Shown: in pieces, positions 8,790 to 15,854 of the stretch
How positions within the stretch are numbered: the stretch's first letter is position 1
How the letters are laid out: the number at the start of each line of letters is the position of its first letter
Source of the DNA: UBA2965 sp036526135
GTDB taxonomy: Bacteria; Pseudomonadota; Gammaproteobacteria; Pseudomonadales; Azotimanducaceae
Length of the DNA stretch: 21,881 nt
Assembly (NCBI GenBank): GCA_036526135.1
Contig: DATCZA010000006.1
Span: 1-21,881 of the forward strand
Reading direction: 5' to 3'
Program-made: the position numbers and the translations under genes
The notes under the pieces: generated by a model
Told to the model about the DNA's origin: nothing
Seen by the model: only the letters and a program-made list of their open reading frames with translations
Database searches by the model: none

Positions 8790-8812
8790 CGACCAGTTCA
8801 CAGAACTGGTCG
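8790..8812. promoter_or_regulatory. perfect 10 bp inverted repeat (operator or terminator)
   Basis: CGACCAGTTC, a 3 nt spacer ACA, then GAACTGGTCG: ten perfect base pairs. On the minus strand it starts 45 nt beyond the Rieske gene stop and is followed by ACACTTTTGC, a weak U-tract, so it may be that operon's terminator. It is also 175 nt upstream of the secreted protein start, and its near-perfect dyad symmetry with a short spacer would equally suit a dimeric repressor. I cannot decide between the two. Confidence 0.55.
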
Positions 8813-8857
8813 GACGACCGTATCCAAGCTGAAAGGCCCGCCGTCGCGCGGTGCTCG

Positions 8858-10165
8858 TCAGTCGCCGACGAAGTCGCTGATGGTCTTGTGAAAGTGGCGC
8901 AGCCGGAGCTCCTGGTCGGAGAGCCAGAGCCCGGGATACGCGGCGCTGTTCATGCCGGCCTGAACGGACGCCAGGTTCGAGGCGTCCTGATCGATCACGA
9001 GCCCGAGAGACCGCGTGCTGCCCTCCGGCCGGAAGTCGTGCGTGGGCAGCTCAGGGCGCTCCTCGCCCTCGGGCAGCAGCTCGAACATCCAGATGTCGAA
9101 TAGCATCCGGTTCGGATCCTCCGGGTGGGGCCGGTTGCGGAACAGCATCAGATTGTCGGCGTGGGTATTGCAGGTGACGTTGGGGAAGATCAGGTAGTTG
9201 TAATCGTCGGTCAGCTGATCGTCGTTCAGCTCCGAGTAGTCCTTTCCAAGGGCCGCCTGGCTCTCCCGCATGTGCTGCTGGACGGCCTTGCGGATCCCGC
9301 CCACGGGACCGTCGTAGGAAGCGGGATCGATCCCGGCGTTCTTGAGCATTACCTTCAGCGGGGGCGGTATCTCCGGCGCGGAGTCCACCCGCGGGCTCAG
9401 CAGGCCGAACGGGATCAGGTACCGGCTGTGCTTGTCGTAGAGGTCGATCTGCACGTTGTAATCGTCCAGATACCAAAGCAGCTGGGGGTGGGTGCGCGCC
9501 GTGTGGTAGCTCTCGGAGAAGGCGTCGACGGACGCCTTCCAGTTGCAGTTCCACTCCGCGGTCACCCAGCGGGTCATGGCCATGCGCTCGAAGTGGTAGG
9601 GCTCGAGGTGCCCCACCAGGTCGCCCATGTAGTCCTTCAGCGGCTCGACGTCCTCGTTCAGGCTGAACCAGACGAAGCTCGCCCAGGTGTCGCAGGGGAT
9701 CTCGCGAAGCCCGGCACAGGGCGGGGCGCCCTGGGGGAACGTGTTCAGATCCGGAATGTCCACGAAGCGGCCGTCCAGGCCGTACTGCCAGTCGTGATAG
9801 CTGCAGCGGAACGTCTCGGCATGGCCGGCTCCCTCCTCGGCCAGCCGATTACCGCGATGCATGCAGACGTTGTAGAAGGCCCGGACGCCGCCATCGGCCT
9901 GGCGGACCAGAAGGACCGATTCCTTGCCGATGTTCGTGCAGATGAAGTCGCCGGGCTCGGCGATCTGCTCCTCCCGGCAGCCCAGCAGCCAGACCCTGCT
10001 CCAGATGCCCTCCCACTCCCGCCGCATGAAATCGGCGGACGTGTAGCGCTGCTTGGGAATCAGCTCGTGGCCGAGGTCCTGATCCGGGGCTTTATCTGCG
10101 GGCGAGCCGACGTTCTGTCCTTTCGGGTCGATGCGTTCGATGACCTGTTTGCGGCGAATCTCCAT
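8858..10165 (-). CDS. Rieske non-heme iron oxygenase, alpha subunit
   Basis: 435 residues, normal length. N-terminal Rieske [2Fe-2S] ligands: Cys101-x-His103 (CMHRGNRL) and Cys121-x2-His124 (CSYHDWQYG). The C-terminal catalytic domain has the mononuclear iron site His221-x4-His226 (ESYHTARTH) with Asp394 (QDASNLASVQAG) as the likely third ligand. The residue that is usually the bridging Asp, three before the first His, is Glu218 here. It would hydroxylate or O-demethylate an aromatic or other hydrophobic substrate; the target is unknown. No beta subunit, ferredoxin or reductase is adjacent, so it is probably the homomeric alpha type. It is the last gene of the thiolase-SDR-Rieske operon, 13 bp after the SDR stop. 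No clear Shine-Dalgarno precedes the ATG, which suggests translational coupling. Confidence 0.93.
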   Translation of the reverse strand: MEIRRKQVIERIDPKGQNVGSPADKAPDQDLGHELIPKQRYTSADFMRREWEGIWSRVWLLGCREEQIAEPGDFICTNIGKESVLLVRQADGGVRAFYNVCMHRGNRLAEEGAGHAETFRCSYHDWQYGLDGRFVDIPDLNTFPQGAPPCAGLREIPCDTWASFVWFSLNEDVEPLKDYMGDLVGHLEPYHFERMAMTRWVTAEWNCNWKASVDAFSESYHTARTHPQLLWYLDDYNVQIDLYDKHSRYLIPFGLLSPRVDSAPEIPPPLKVMLKNAGIDPASYDGPVGGIRKAVQQHMRESQAALGKDYSELNDDQLTDDYNYLIFPNVTCNTHADNLMLFRNRPHPEDPNRMLFDIWMFELLPEGEERPELPTHDFRPEGSTRSLGLVIDQDASNLASVQAGMNSAAYPGLWLSDQELRLRHFHKTISDFVGD

Positions 10166-10178
10166 CAGCAGGGACGCT

Positions 10179-10940
10179 CTAGAACTGCACCCGTTTGGTG
10201 AAGCCGCCGTCGACGATCAGGTTCGTGCCGGACACCCAGCTCGCCGCCGGGCTGGACAGAAACAGGATGCAGTTGGCTACCTCCTCGGGCGCACCGAGAC
10301 GACCCTGGGGGTGATCGCGCACGGTCTTCTCGAACCACTTGGCCATGGTGTCCTCTAGCATGGCCCAGACCCCGCCCTCGAAATAGATCGGGCCGGGGGA
10401 GACGCAGTTGACGCGTATCTTGTCGCGGCCCACTGCCTGTGAGAGCTGCTTGGCGTAGACGAGCAGGGAGCCTTTCAGCGCGTTGTAGGCCTGAGGGCCG
10501 CCAAATGTTTCTACTGAAGCCGTGGTGGTAACGAACGTTATCGCTCCGCCGCCGGACTGCCGCATGAAGGGCAGCACCGCCTCGCAGCCGCGAACGGTAG
10601 AGAGGACGTCCACCTCGAAGTTCTTCCACCAGTTGCGCTCGCTGTCGCTGCCGCCACCGGCGCTGACGCCAGGAATGAAAATGTCCGCACCACCCATGGA
10701 TTCCGCCATCTCGGCGATCCAGGCCTCGTAGTCCTCCTTGTCCATCACGTCGCAGGCCCGGCCGATGGCCTTGCCCCTGCCCCCGGACAGCTCCCGCAAG
10801 GCACGCGCCACGGTATCTTCGGAGCGCGAGCAGATGGCCACATCGCAGCCCTCGTCCACGAGCTGGTCCACGACCCGCCGCAGGATGCCCTTGGTCGATC
10901 CGGGCACGATGGCCCGCTTGCCTGCCAATCCCAGGTCCAT
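10179..10940 (-). CDS. short-chain dehydrogenase/reductase with altered motifs
   Basis: 253 residues from ATG 10940, with GGAG 8 nt upstream; an earlier in-frame Met at 11009 overlaps the thiolase and adds residues unlike the family. It is a classical SDR in length and layout: a Rossmann start (LAGKRAIVPGSTKGIL), active-site Tyr152-x3-Lys156 (AYNALKG), the VNCVSPGPI segment and a C-terminal LIVDGGF. Several hallmarks deviate. The glycine motif TGxxxGIG reads PGSTKGIL (13-20), the NNAG segment is replaced by PGVSAGGG (90-97), and the residue aligned to the catalytic Ser is Thr139, with Ser142 close by. An alcohol/ketone oxidoreductase is the default role, but cofactor binding could be unusual. 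It lies 11 bp after the thiolase stop and 13 bp before the Rieske start. Confidence 0.9.
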   Translation of the reverse strand: MDLGLAGKRAIVPGSTKGILRRVVDQLVDEGCDVAICSRSEDTVARALRELSGGRGKAIGRACDVMDKEDYEAWIAEMAESMGGADIFIPGVSAGGGSDSERNWWKNFEVDVLSTVRGCEAVLPFMRQSGGGAITFVTTTASVETFGGPQAYNALKGSLLVYAKQLSQAVGRDKIRVNCVSPGPIYFEGGVWAMLEDTMAKWFEKTVRDHPQGRLGAPEEVANCILFLSSPAASWVSGTNLIVDGGFTKRVQF

Positions 10941-10951
10941 CTTCGTCGCTC

Positions 10952-12142
10952 CTAATGCCGGGCCGCGTTCTCGATGAGCATGGCCATGCCCTGGCCACCT
11001 CCCATGCACATCGAGAGAATGGCGTAGCGCCCGCCGGTTTCCCTGAGATGCTGAATGGCGTTGATGGCCATGCGCAAGCCGGTGACCCCCGGGGGATGGC
11101 CAACGGAGATGCCACCGCCGTAGAGGTTGTGAGCATCCCTGGGAATTCCCAGGTGGCGCTCCACGTGCAGGTTCACCACGGCGAACGCCTCGTTCACCTC
11201 GAAATAGTCGATGTCCGAAATGCTCAGCCCGGTCCGTTCCAGCAGAAGCTGAATGGCAGGCACCGGTCCATGTCCCATGATCCGCGGCGGTACGCCCACC
11301 ACCGCCCAGTCGACGACGCGGGCTTCCGGTTCCACCGACTCGGACTCGAGCGCCCCTCGGCTGCCCACGAGGATGGCGGCGGCACCGTCCGTGACGCCGG
11401 ACGAGTTGCCGGCCGTGACCTTCCCGCCCTCCCGGAACGCGGGCTTCAGACGTGCAAGACGCTCCATGTCGATGCCCTCGCGGGGGGATTCGTCCACCTC
11501 GAAGGTGCGCGTGCCGCGTCCGTCGGGAACGTCCACGGGCACGATCTGCCTGGCGAGAAAGCCCGACTCGATGGCAGCCAGAGCCCGCGCCTGGCTGGAC
11601 ACCGCGTACTCATCCATGGCTTCCCGGTCGTACTGAAATTCCTCGGTGAGGTTCTCGGCGGTTTCGCCCATGTACTCAAGGCTGAACGGGCACCGATAAC
11701 ACCACTCGAGCATGTCCTCCAACTGCTGGTTGCCCCGGACGATGCCCCAGCGGGCGGTGGTCACCGCGTACGGCACCCGGCTGAACATCTCCGACCCGCC
11801 TGCCAGGGCCAGCCGGCTCTGCCCCGACTCGATCTGCTGACCCGCGGAGAGGATGGCCTGCAGACCGGAGGCACAGGCGCGGGAGACGTCCAGGGCTGAC
11901 GCCATCTCAGGTATGCCGCTCTTCACGCCTACCACGCGGGCAGAGAAGAGCGAGTCCCGATCCGTGGGGCAGGTGGTGGTGAAGACCATGTGGTCAACGG
12001 AATCCGGGTTCGCGCCGGAACGTTCGATGCAGGCGCGCGCCACGTGGGAGGCAAGCTCCGTCATGGGCACGTCTTTGAGCGAACCGCCGAAATTGCCCAG
12101 CGCCGAGCGGGTGCCGGCGGCGAGATACACGTCGTTTGTCAT
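10952..12142 (-). CDS. thiolase (acetyl-CoA acyltransferase family)
   Basis: 396 residues from ATG 12142; a GTG directly before it is in frame, but GGGAGG is better spaced for the ATG. All thiolase signatures are present: nucleophile Cys90 (SRACASGLQAI), the NEAF loop (residues 318-321), His349 in GGISVGHPPGVTG and the second Cys379 in SMCMGGGQG. It would catalyse CoA-dependent cleavage of a 3-ketoacyl-CoA, or the reverse condensation. Being in an operon with an SDR and a Rieske oxygenase, it fits beta-oxidation-type side-chain or ring-fragment shortening better than general acetoacetyl-CoA synthesis; that is inference. It heads the operon; a TAGAAT -10-like box at 12162-12167 lies on the minus strand about 20 nt upstream, but without a good -35. 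Confidence 0.94.
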   Translation of the reverse strand: MTNDVYLAAGTRSALGNFGGSLKDVPMTELASHVARACIERSGANPDSVDHMVFTTTCPTDRDSLFSARVVGVKSGIPEMASALDVSRACASGLQAILSAGQQIESGQSRLALAGGSEMFSRVPYAVTTARWGIVRGNQQLEDMLEWCYRCPFSLEYMGETAENLTEEFQYDREAMDEYAVSSQARALAAIESGFLARQIVPVDVPDGRGTRTFEVDESPREGIDMERLARLKPAFREGGKVTAGNSSGVTDGAAAILVGSRGALESESVEPEARVVDWAVVGVPPRIMGHGPVPAIQLLLERTGLSISDIDYFEVNEAFAVVNLHVERHLGIPRDAHNLYGGGISVGHPPGVTGLRMAINAIQHLRETGGRYAILSMCMGGGQGMAMLIENAARH

Positions 12143-12270
12143 CACTCCCTCCCGTCAGGGCATTCTAGGTCAGCGCCAGAGCGCCCGCCAGAACGTTCCC
12201 GAGATCCAGATTGGACGCGACTACCCCACAGTGCGACGATTGCGGTGCATCCAAAGAGGGGAGATCTCGA

Positions 12271-13140
12271 GTGACTGTCATCGGCGTGGTGAAGGAGATC
12301 TGGCGCTTCCCGGTCAAATCGATGCAGGGGAGCACGATCGAGACGTGCACCATATCCAGGACGGGCATTCCCGGCGACAGGGGCTGGGCGATGCGCGACG
12401 AGGAGCGCCAGGAAATCCAGTGGGGCAAGCGTCATCCCGAGCTCATGCTGTGCAGCGCCTCCTATCGAGGTGAACCCGAGCCCGGGCAGACCACTCCGGT
12501 CGACGTCACTTTTCCCGACGGCGAGACCCTGGGCAGCGACGACCCGGGCATTCACGAGAAGCTCAGCGAGCTGGTTGGCAGGCGGGCGTCCCTGTGGCCG
12601 GTTCAACCGCCGGAGGATGAAGCCTTTTACCGGCGCTACAAGCCCGACGAGGAGCAGTTCGCCCGGGAGATCGCTGAGGTATTTGCCCGCGAGCCGGGCG
12701 AGCCGATGCCCGACTTGAGCCAGTTTCCCCCCGAGATTCTGGACTACGTCTCCGTACCGGGCACGTTCTTCGACAACGAGGAGCTGAACCTCGTCACCAC
12801 CGCCTCCATAGACCATCTCCGGGCAAGGAACCCTGCTGCCAACTGGGACATTCGCCGCTTTCGACCAAATTTCTATGTTCAGACGCCGGACGACATGACG
12901 GGCTTGGCCGAGAACGAGTGGGTCGGCAAGACCATCAGGGTCGGAACCGCCGTCATGAGGATCACTGCGGAGACACCGCGTTGCGGCATGACGGTGAGGC
13001 CTCAGGCCGAGATTGAGTTCGACAAGTCCATACTGCGCACGATCGTCAGAGAGTCACACCAGAATCTCGGCGTCGGCGCGCACTGCATCGAGGATGGCCG
13101 GATCAGCGTCGGCGACGCGCTGGTGATCGTGGACGCTTGA
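12271..13140 (+). CDS. MOSC domain-containing protein
   Basis: 289 residues from GTG 12271, preceded at a good distance by GAGGGGAG. An in-frame ATG at 12211 would add 20 residues with no family resemblance. The N-terminal MOSC beta-barrel begins with VVKEIWRFPVKSMQG and GIPGDRGWAM. The C-terminal MOSC domain has NFYVQT, the conserved Cys238 in AETPRCGMT, and ends VGAHCIEDGRISVGDALVIV. MOSC proteins act with molybdenum cofactor or carry sulfur (Moco sulfurase C-terminus, YiiM/YcbX, mARC). A role in reducing N-hydroxylated compounds or base analogues is possible, but no molybdoenzyme gene is nearby. It is divergent from the thiolase operon across 128 bp and appears monocistronic. Confidence 0.9.
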   Translation: MTVIGVVKEIWRFPVKSMQGSTIETCTISRTGIPGDRGWAMRDEERQEIQWGKRHPELMLCSASYRGEPEPGQTTPVDVTFPDGETLGSDDPGIHEKLSELVGRRASLWPVQPPEDEAFYRRYKPDEEQFAREIAEVFAREPGEPMPDLSQFPPEILDYVSVPGTFFDNEELNLVTTASIDHLRARNPAANWDIRRFRPNFYVQTPDDMTGLAENEWVGKTIRVGTAVMRITAETPRCGMTVRPQAEIEFDKSILRTIVRESHQNLGVGAHCIEDGRISVGDALVIVDA

Positions 13141-13194
13141 ATCATGGGCGTTCTGCTCGATCGCCCACAACGCCCTCCTGCTCCTGGAGATCTT

Positions 13195-13235
13195 AAAAAA
13201 AACGGGCCCAGCCGATAAGACCGCTGATCGGCCGG
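13195..13235 (-). terminator. terminator-like hairpin without an obvious gene
   Basis: On the minus strand CCGGCCGAT pairs with ATCGGCTGG (one mismatch, 10 nt loop), followed after 5 nt by eight T residues. The spacing before the T-tract is long for an intrinsic terminator, and no minus-strand gene lies upstream of it (13240-15850 is read on the plus strand). Confidence 0.35.
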
Positions 13236-13243
13236 ATGCCTAA

Positions 13244-13585
13244 ATCCCTACCGGTGGCAGGCGTCCGCGCCGCAAGCGGCCCGGACTGCTGCTGGTCGCG
13301 CCGTTGCCGGAGACCGCACAGGGTTGGGATCACATCGCGCCTGCGTAGGACCTTTCCCGCTTTCAGGTCTCCCACATTTTCAAAGGTACGGTCCACGAAT
13401 CCATCCCCCTGCTGAGCCGGCTGCGCAGCACCCTAATCGCGGACCTGATCGGCCTGCCGGATGAACACAACCTGGTGGTCGCGCTGGCGGAAGTGGGCGA
13501 CTGCCGGCTCGCTGATGCTGCGGCGCTGCCGCCCTGCTCGGATCCGGTCGTGAACGACTTCACGCCAATCAAGGGAAGTGCGTGA
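13244..13585 (+). pseudogene. possible decayed gene remnant
   Basis: One plus-strand frame stays open from the TAA at 13241 to TGA at 13583-13585 apart from a single TAG at 13346. It gives 34 codons, a stop and then 78 codons. The 78-codon part has roughly three quarters G or C at third positions and many CTG codons, like real genes here. Its product has a helical look (SRLRSTLIADLIGLPDEHN, then LVVALAEVGDCRLADAAAL). It has no ATG, GTG or TTG with a ribosome site at a sensible place. The stretch DLSRFQVSHIF faintly recalls a helix-turn-helix, but I do not recognise the family. Chance in GC-rich DNA is the main alternative. Confidence 0.35.
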
Positions 13586-13752
13586 CGCGGGTCACAGTTT
13601 GGGCAGGAGGGCCGCGGCGGGCCCGCCGAAAAGCAAGGAAAACATTACATCTGCGCAACCAACCGCCCGCAAAACCCACCCCATCGCCCAAGTACCATGC
13701 TAGAGATTCATTTCTCATGAAAAGCAACCCCAGCAGTAACAAGGAGAACCCC

Positions 13753-15807
13753 ATGGCACGCGAACCCCTTGGCCGCACCCTGGCCATGCTGCCGCTCCTG
13801 GTGGCCATGACCGCTACCGCAGCCGACCGGCAGGATCTCAGAACGAATGCCCACGCCATCAGCACCCTTCACAAGCAGACCGACCAAGGGGGCAGCCCCA
13901 ACTACCACGCCGCTTTCGGCCTCGGGCAGCAGGAAGGCCTCACAGCCGTCAGCGCCACCACCGACGCAAACAACGTCACCCACACCCGTTACCGTCAGAC
14001 CCTGCGAGGGGTGCCGGTGTGGGGCGAGCAGATCATCATCAGCCGGGAGGCTTCCGGGGCAGTGCGCGGCGCACGGGGCGGCCTGATCGAGGGGCTGTCA
14101 GCGCACCAGGTGCCCGCACGCCCGACGGTCGCCGGGGCGGCGGCGTTGAGCGCCACCAAGAACCGCATCGCGGCCGGCATGTCACAGAACCCCGTCTTCG
14201 AGCGGGAGAGCGCCGAGCTGGTGATCTATCTTCACGACGGCACACCCCGCCTGAGCTGGGCGGTGAGCTTTTTTGCCGACGTGCCCGGCGGCGGCGAGCC
14301 GACCCGGCCGACGGTGCTCTTAGACGCCACGACCGGCGAAGTCATCTTCGAGTATGAGGGCCTGACCCACGCTGAAGGCACGGGGCCCGGCGGTAATGCA
14401 AAGGTGGGCGGCTACCACTACGGTTCCAGCGAGCCTGCCATGGACGTTGCCGCCAGCGGCACCACCTACACCATGAACAACGCCAACCTGAAAACGGTGA
14501 ACCTCAACCACGGAACCTCGGGCTCTACGGCCTACAGCTATCAAGGCCCGGAGAACGTGCACAAGGAAATCAACGGCGCTTACAGCCCGCTGAACGACGC
14601 CCACTTCTTTGGCGGCGTGGTCTACGACATGTACAACGCCTGGGTGGGCACGCCGCCGCTGACCTTTCAGCTGACCATGCGCGTGCACTACGGCAACAAC
14701 TACGAGAACGCCTTCTGGAACGGCTCAGCGATGACCTTCGGCGACGGTGCCAGCACCTTCTACCCCCTGGTGAGCCTGGACGTCTCGGCACACGAGGTCA
14801 GCCACGGCTTTACCGAGCAGAACTCGAACCTGGTCTACTCCGGACAGTCGGGCGGCATCAACGAAGCGTTCTCCGACATGTCCGGCGAGGCGGCCGAGTT
14901 CTACATGCGCGGGTCGAATGACTGGCTGGTCGGCGCAGACATCTTCAAGAGCCCAAGCGGCGCCCTGCGCTACATGTACGACCCCACCCTGGATGGCCGC
15001 TCCATCGGCAGCGCCAACGACTACGTCAACGGCATGGACGTTCACTACTCCAGCGGCGTGTTCAACAAGGCCTTCTACCTGCTCGCAACCACAGGCGGAT
15101 GGGGCGTCCAGAAGGCGTTCCAGACGTTCGCCCGTGCAAACCAGCTTTACTGGTCCTCCGGAGAAACGTTCCGCACCGCCGCCATGGGCGTGCAGGATGC
15201 GGCCTCGGATCTGGGCTTCTCCACTGCCGACGTCGAGGCTGCCTTCAGCGCCGTGGACGTAAATCTGGGTGACGTGTGCCCGGCCGAGCAGGTCGCAGAG
15301 CTGGGCAACGGCGCGAGCAGCGGGGAGTTCGGCGCCAGCGCCGGCGAGTGGCGCTGCTTCAGGCTGAGCGTCACCGCAGGCGGGACCGATGCCTCCTTCG
15401 TGCTGGCAAAGACGGCCAAGGGTAGGGGCGGCGACGCCGATCTCTACGTCCAGCACGCAGCGCTGCCGGACACCGTTCGCTACGACTGCCGCTCGGTGAG
15501 CAGCACCAGCAGCGAGAGCTGCGCCATCGCCACGCCTCTCGAAGGCGACTGGTACGTGGGCGTCTACGCCTACAGCTCCTACCCCGGCGTGACGCTCACC
15601 GGCAGCTTTACCGACCCCAGCGGGTCGGGCGGCGGTGGAGGAGACGGGGGCGGATCGGGGTCGACCGACGCTGACTCCGACGGCTACACGTCGGACGTGG
15701 ACTGCGACGACAACAACCCGGACGTGCACCCCGACCACAACGACACCAAGGGCCGCTGGGGGCGGGACGGTGTCGACAACGACTGCAACGGCACCATCGA
15801 CGGCTGA
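13753..15807 (+). CDS. secreted M4 (thermolysin-like) metalloprotease with PPC and MopE-type tail
   Basis: 684 residues from ATG 13753, chosen because AAGGAG (13741-13746) sits 6 nt upstream; an earlier ATG at 13718 would put a charged leader before the signal peptide. Domains in order: Sec signal (LAMLPLLVAMTATA, cut near Ala-Asp), a propeptide of FTP/PepSY type (TRYRQTLRGVPVWGEQ), and an M4 catalytic domain with zinc ligands His347-Glu348-x2-His351 (HEVSH) and Glu371 (GGINEAFSD, exactly 20 residues later, as in thermolysin). His431 in DVHYSSGVFNKAF is the transition-state His. Next come a pre-peptidase C-terminal (PPC) domain (about 507-617), a Gly-rich linker and, at 639-684, a MopE-like acidic motif (DADSDGYTSDVDCDDNNP ... 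DGVDNDCNG). It is an exported vibriolysin/pseudolysin-like endoprotease. Its own terminator follows. Confidence 0.95.
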   Translation: MAREPLGRTLAMLPLLVAMTATAADRQDLRTNAHAISTLHKQTDQGGSPNYHAAFGLGQQEGLTAVSATTDANNVTHTRYRQTLRGVPVWGEQIIISREASGAVRGARGGLIEGLSAHQVPARPTVAGAAALSATKNRIAAGMSQNPVFERESAELVIYLHDGTPRLSWAVSFFADVPGGGEPTRPTVLLDATTGEVIFEYEGLTHAEGTGPGGNAKVGGYHYGSSEPAMDVAASGTTYTMNNANLKTVNLNHGTSGSTAYSYQGPENVHKEINGAYSPLNDAHFFGGVVYDMYNAWVGTPPLTFQLTMRVHYGNNYENAFWNGSAMTFGDGASTFYPLVSLDVSAHEVSHGFTEQNSNLVYSGQSGGINEAFSDMSGEAAEFYMRGSNDWLVGADIFKSPSGALRYMYDPTLDGRSIGSANDYVNGMDVHYSSGVFNKAFYLLATTGGWGVQKAFQTFARANQLYWSSGETFRTAAMGVQDAASDLGFSTADVEAAFSAVDVNLGDVCPAEQVAELGNGASSGEFGASAGEWRCFRLSVTAGGTDASFVLAKTAKGRGGDADLYVQHAALPDTVRYDCRSVSSTSSESCAIATPLEGDWYVGVYAYSSYPGVTLTGSFTDPSGSGGGGGDGGGSGSTDADSDGYTSDVDCDDNNPDVHPDHNDTKGRWGRDGVDNDCNGTIDG

Positions 15808-15824
15808 CGCAGGTCACACGACTA

Positions 15825-15851
15825 CGGGCGCCCGCGGGCGCCCGATTTTTT
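15825..15851 (+). terminator. intrinsic terminator of the M4 protease gene
   Basis: Two adjacent copies of the self-complementary decamer CGGGCGCCCG fold into an 8 bp G/C stem with a CGCG loop, followed by A and six T residues. It begins 17 nt after the protease stop. There is no T-tract on the other strand, so it serves only plus-strand transcription. Confidence 0.9.
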
Positions 15852-15854
15852 CCA

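Larger units (their letters stand above)
13141..13752. other. 612 bp gap without an intact gene
   Basis: This is the only long stretch without a confident gene. It holds a minus-strand terminator-like hairpin (13195-13235), a probable decayed coding segment on the plus strand (13244-13585), a GC-rich palindrome (GGCGGGCCCGCC, 13616-13627) and an A/C-rich leader before the protease. I found no convincing promoter for the protease in it. Confidence 0.6.

Noticed and set aside
8678..9103. Plus-strand frame beginning with a C-x2-C-x4-C-x2-C pattern (CWRCGKGVCPLC)
   Set aside because: The zinc-knuckle look is tempting, but there is no ribosome site and most of the frame runs antisense through the Rieske gene with composition typical of a shadow.
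12211..12270. ATG at 12211 as start of the MOSC gene
   Set aside because: The extra 20 residues, including two Cys, have no family match, while GTG 12271 has an excellent Shine-Dalgarno and begins exactly at the domain.
13146..13175. GGGCGTT / AACGCCC inverted repeat after the MOSC gene
   Set aside because: The loop is 16 nt and no T-tract follows on the plus strand; not a convincing terminator.
13582..13752. Upstream starts (GTG 13582, ATG 13718) for the M4 protease
   Set aside because: They would bury the signal peptide behind 12 to 57 charged residues; ATG 13753 has AAGGAG at ideal spacing.
14725..15738. 337-codon frame antisense to the M4 protease
   Set aside because: It is a shadow of a gene with intact zinc ligands and shows no domain.
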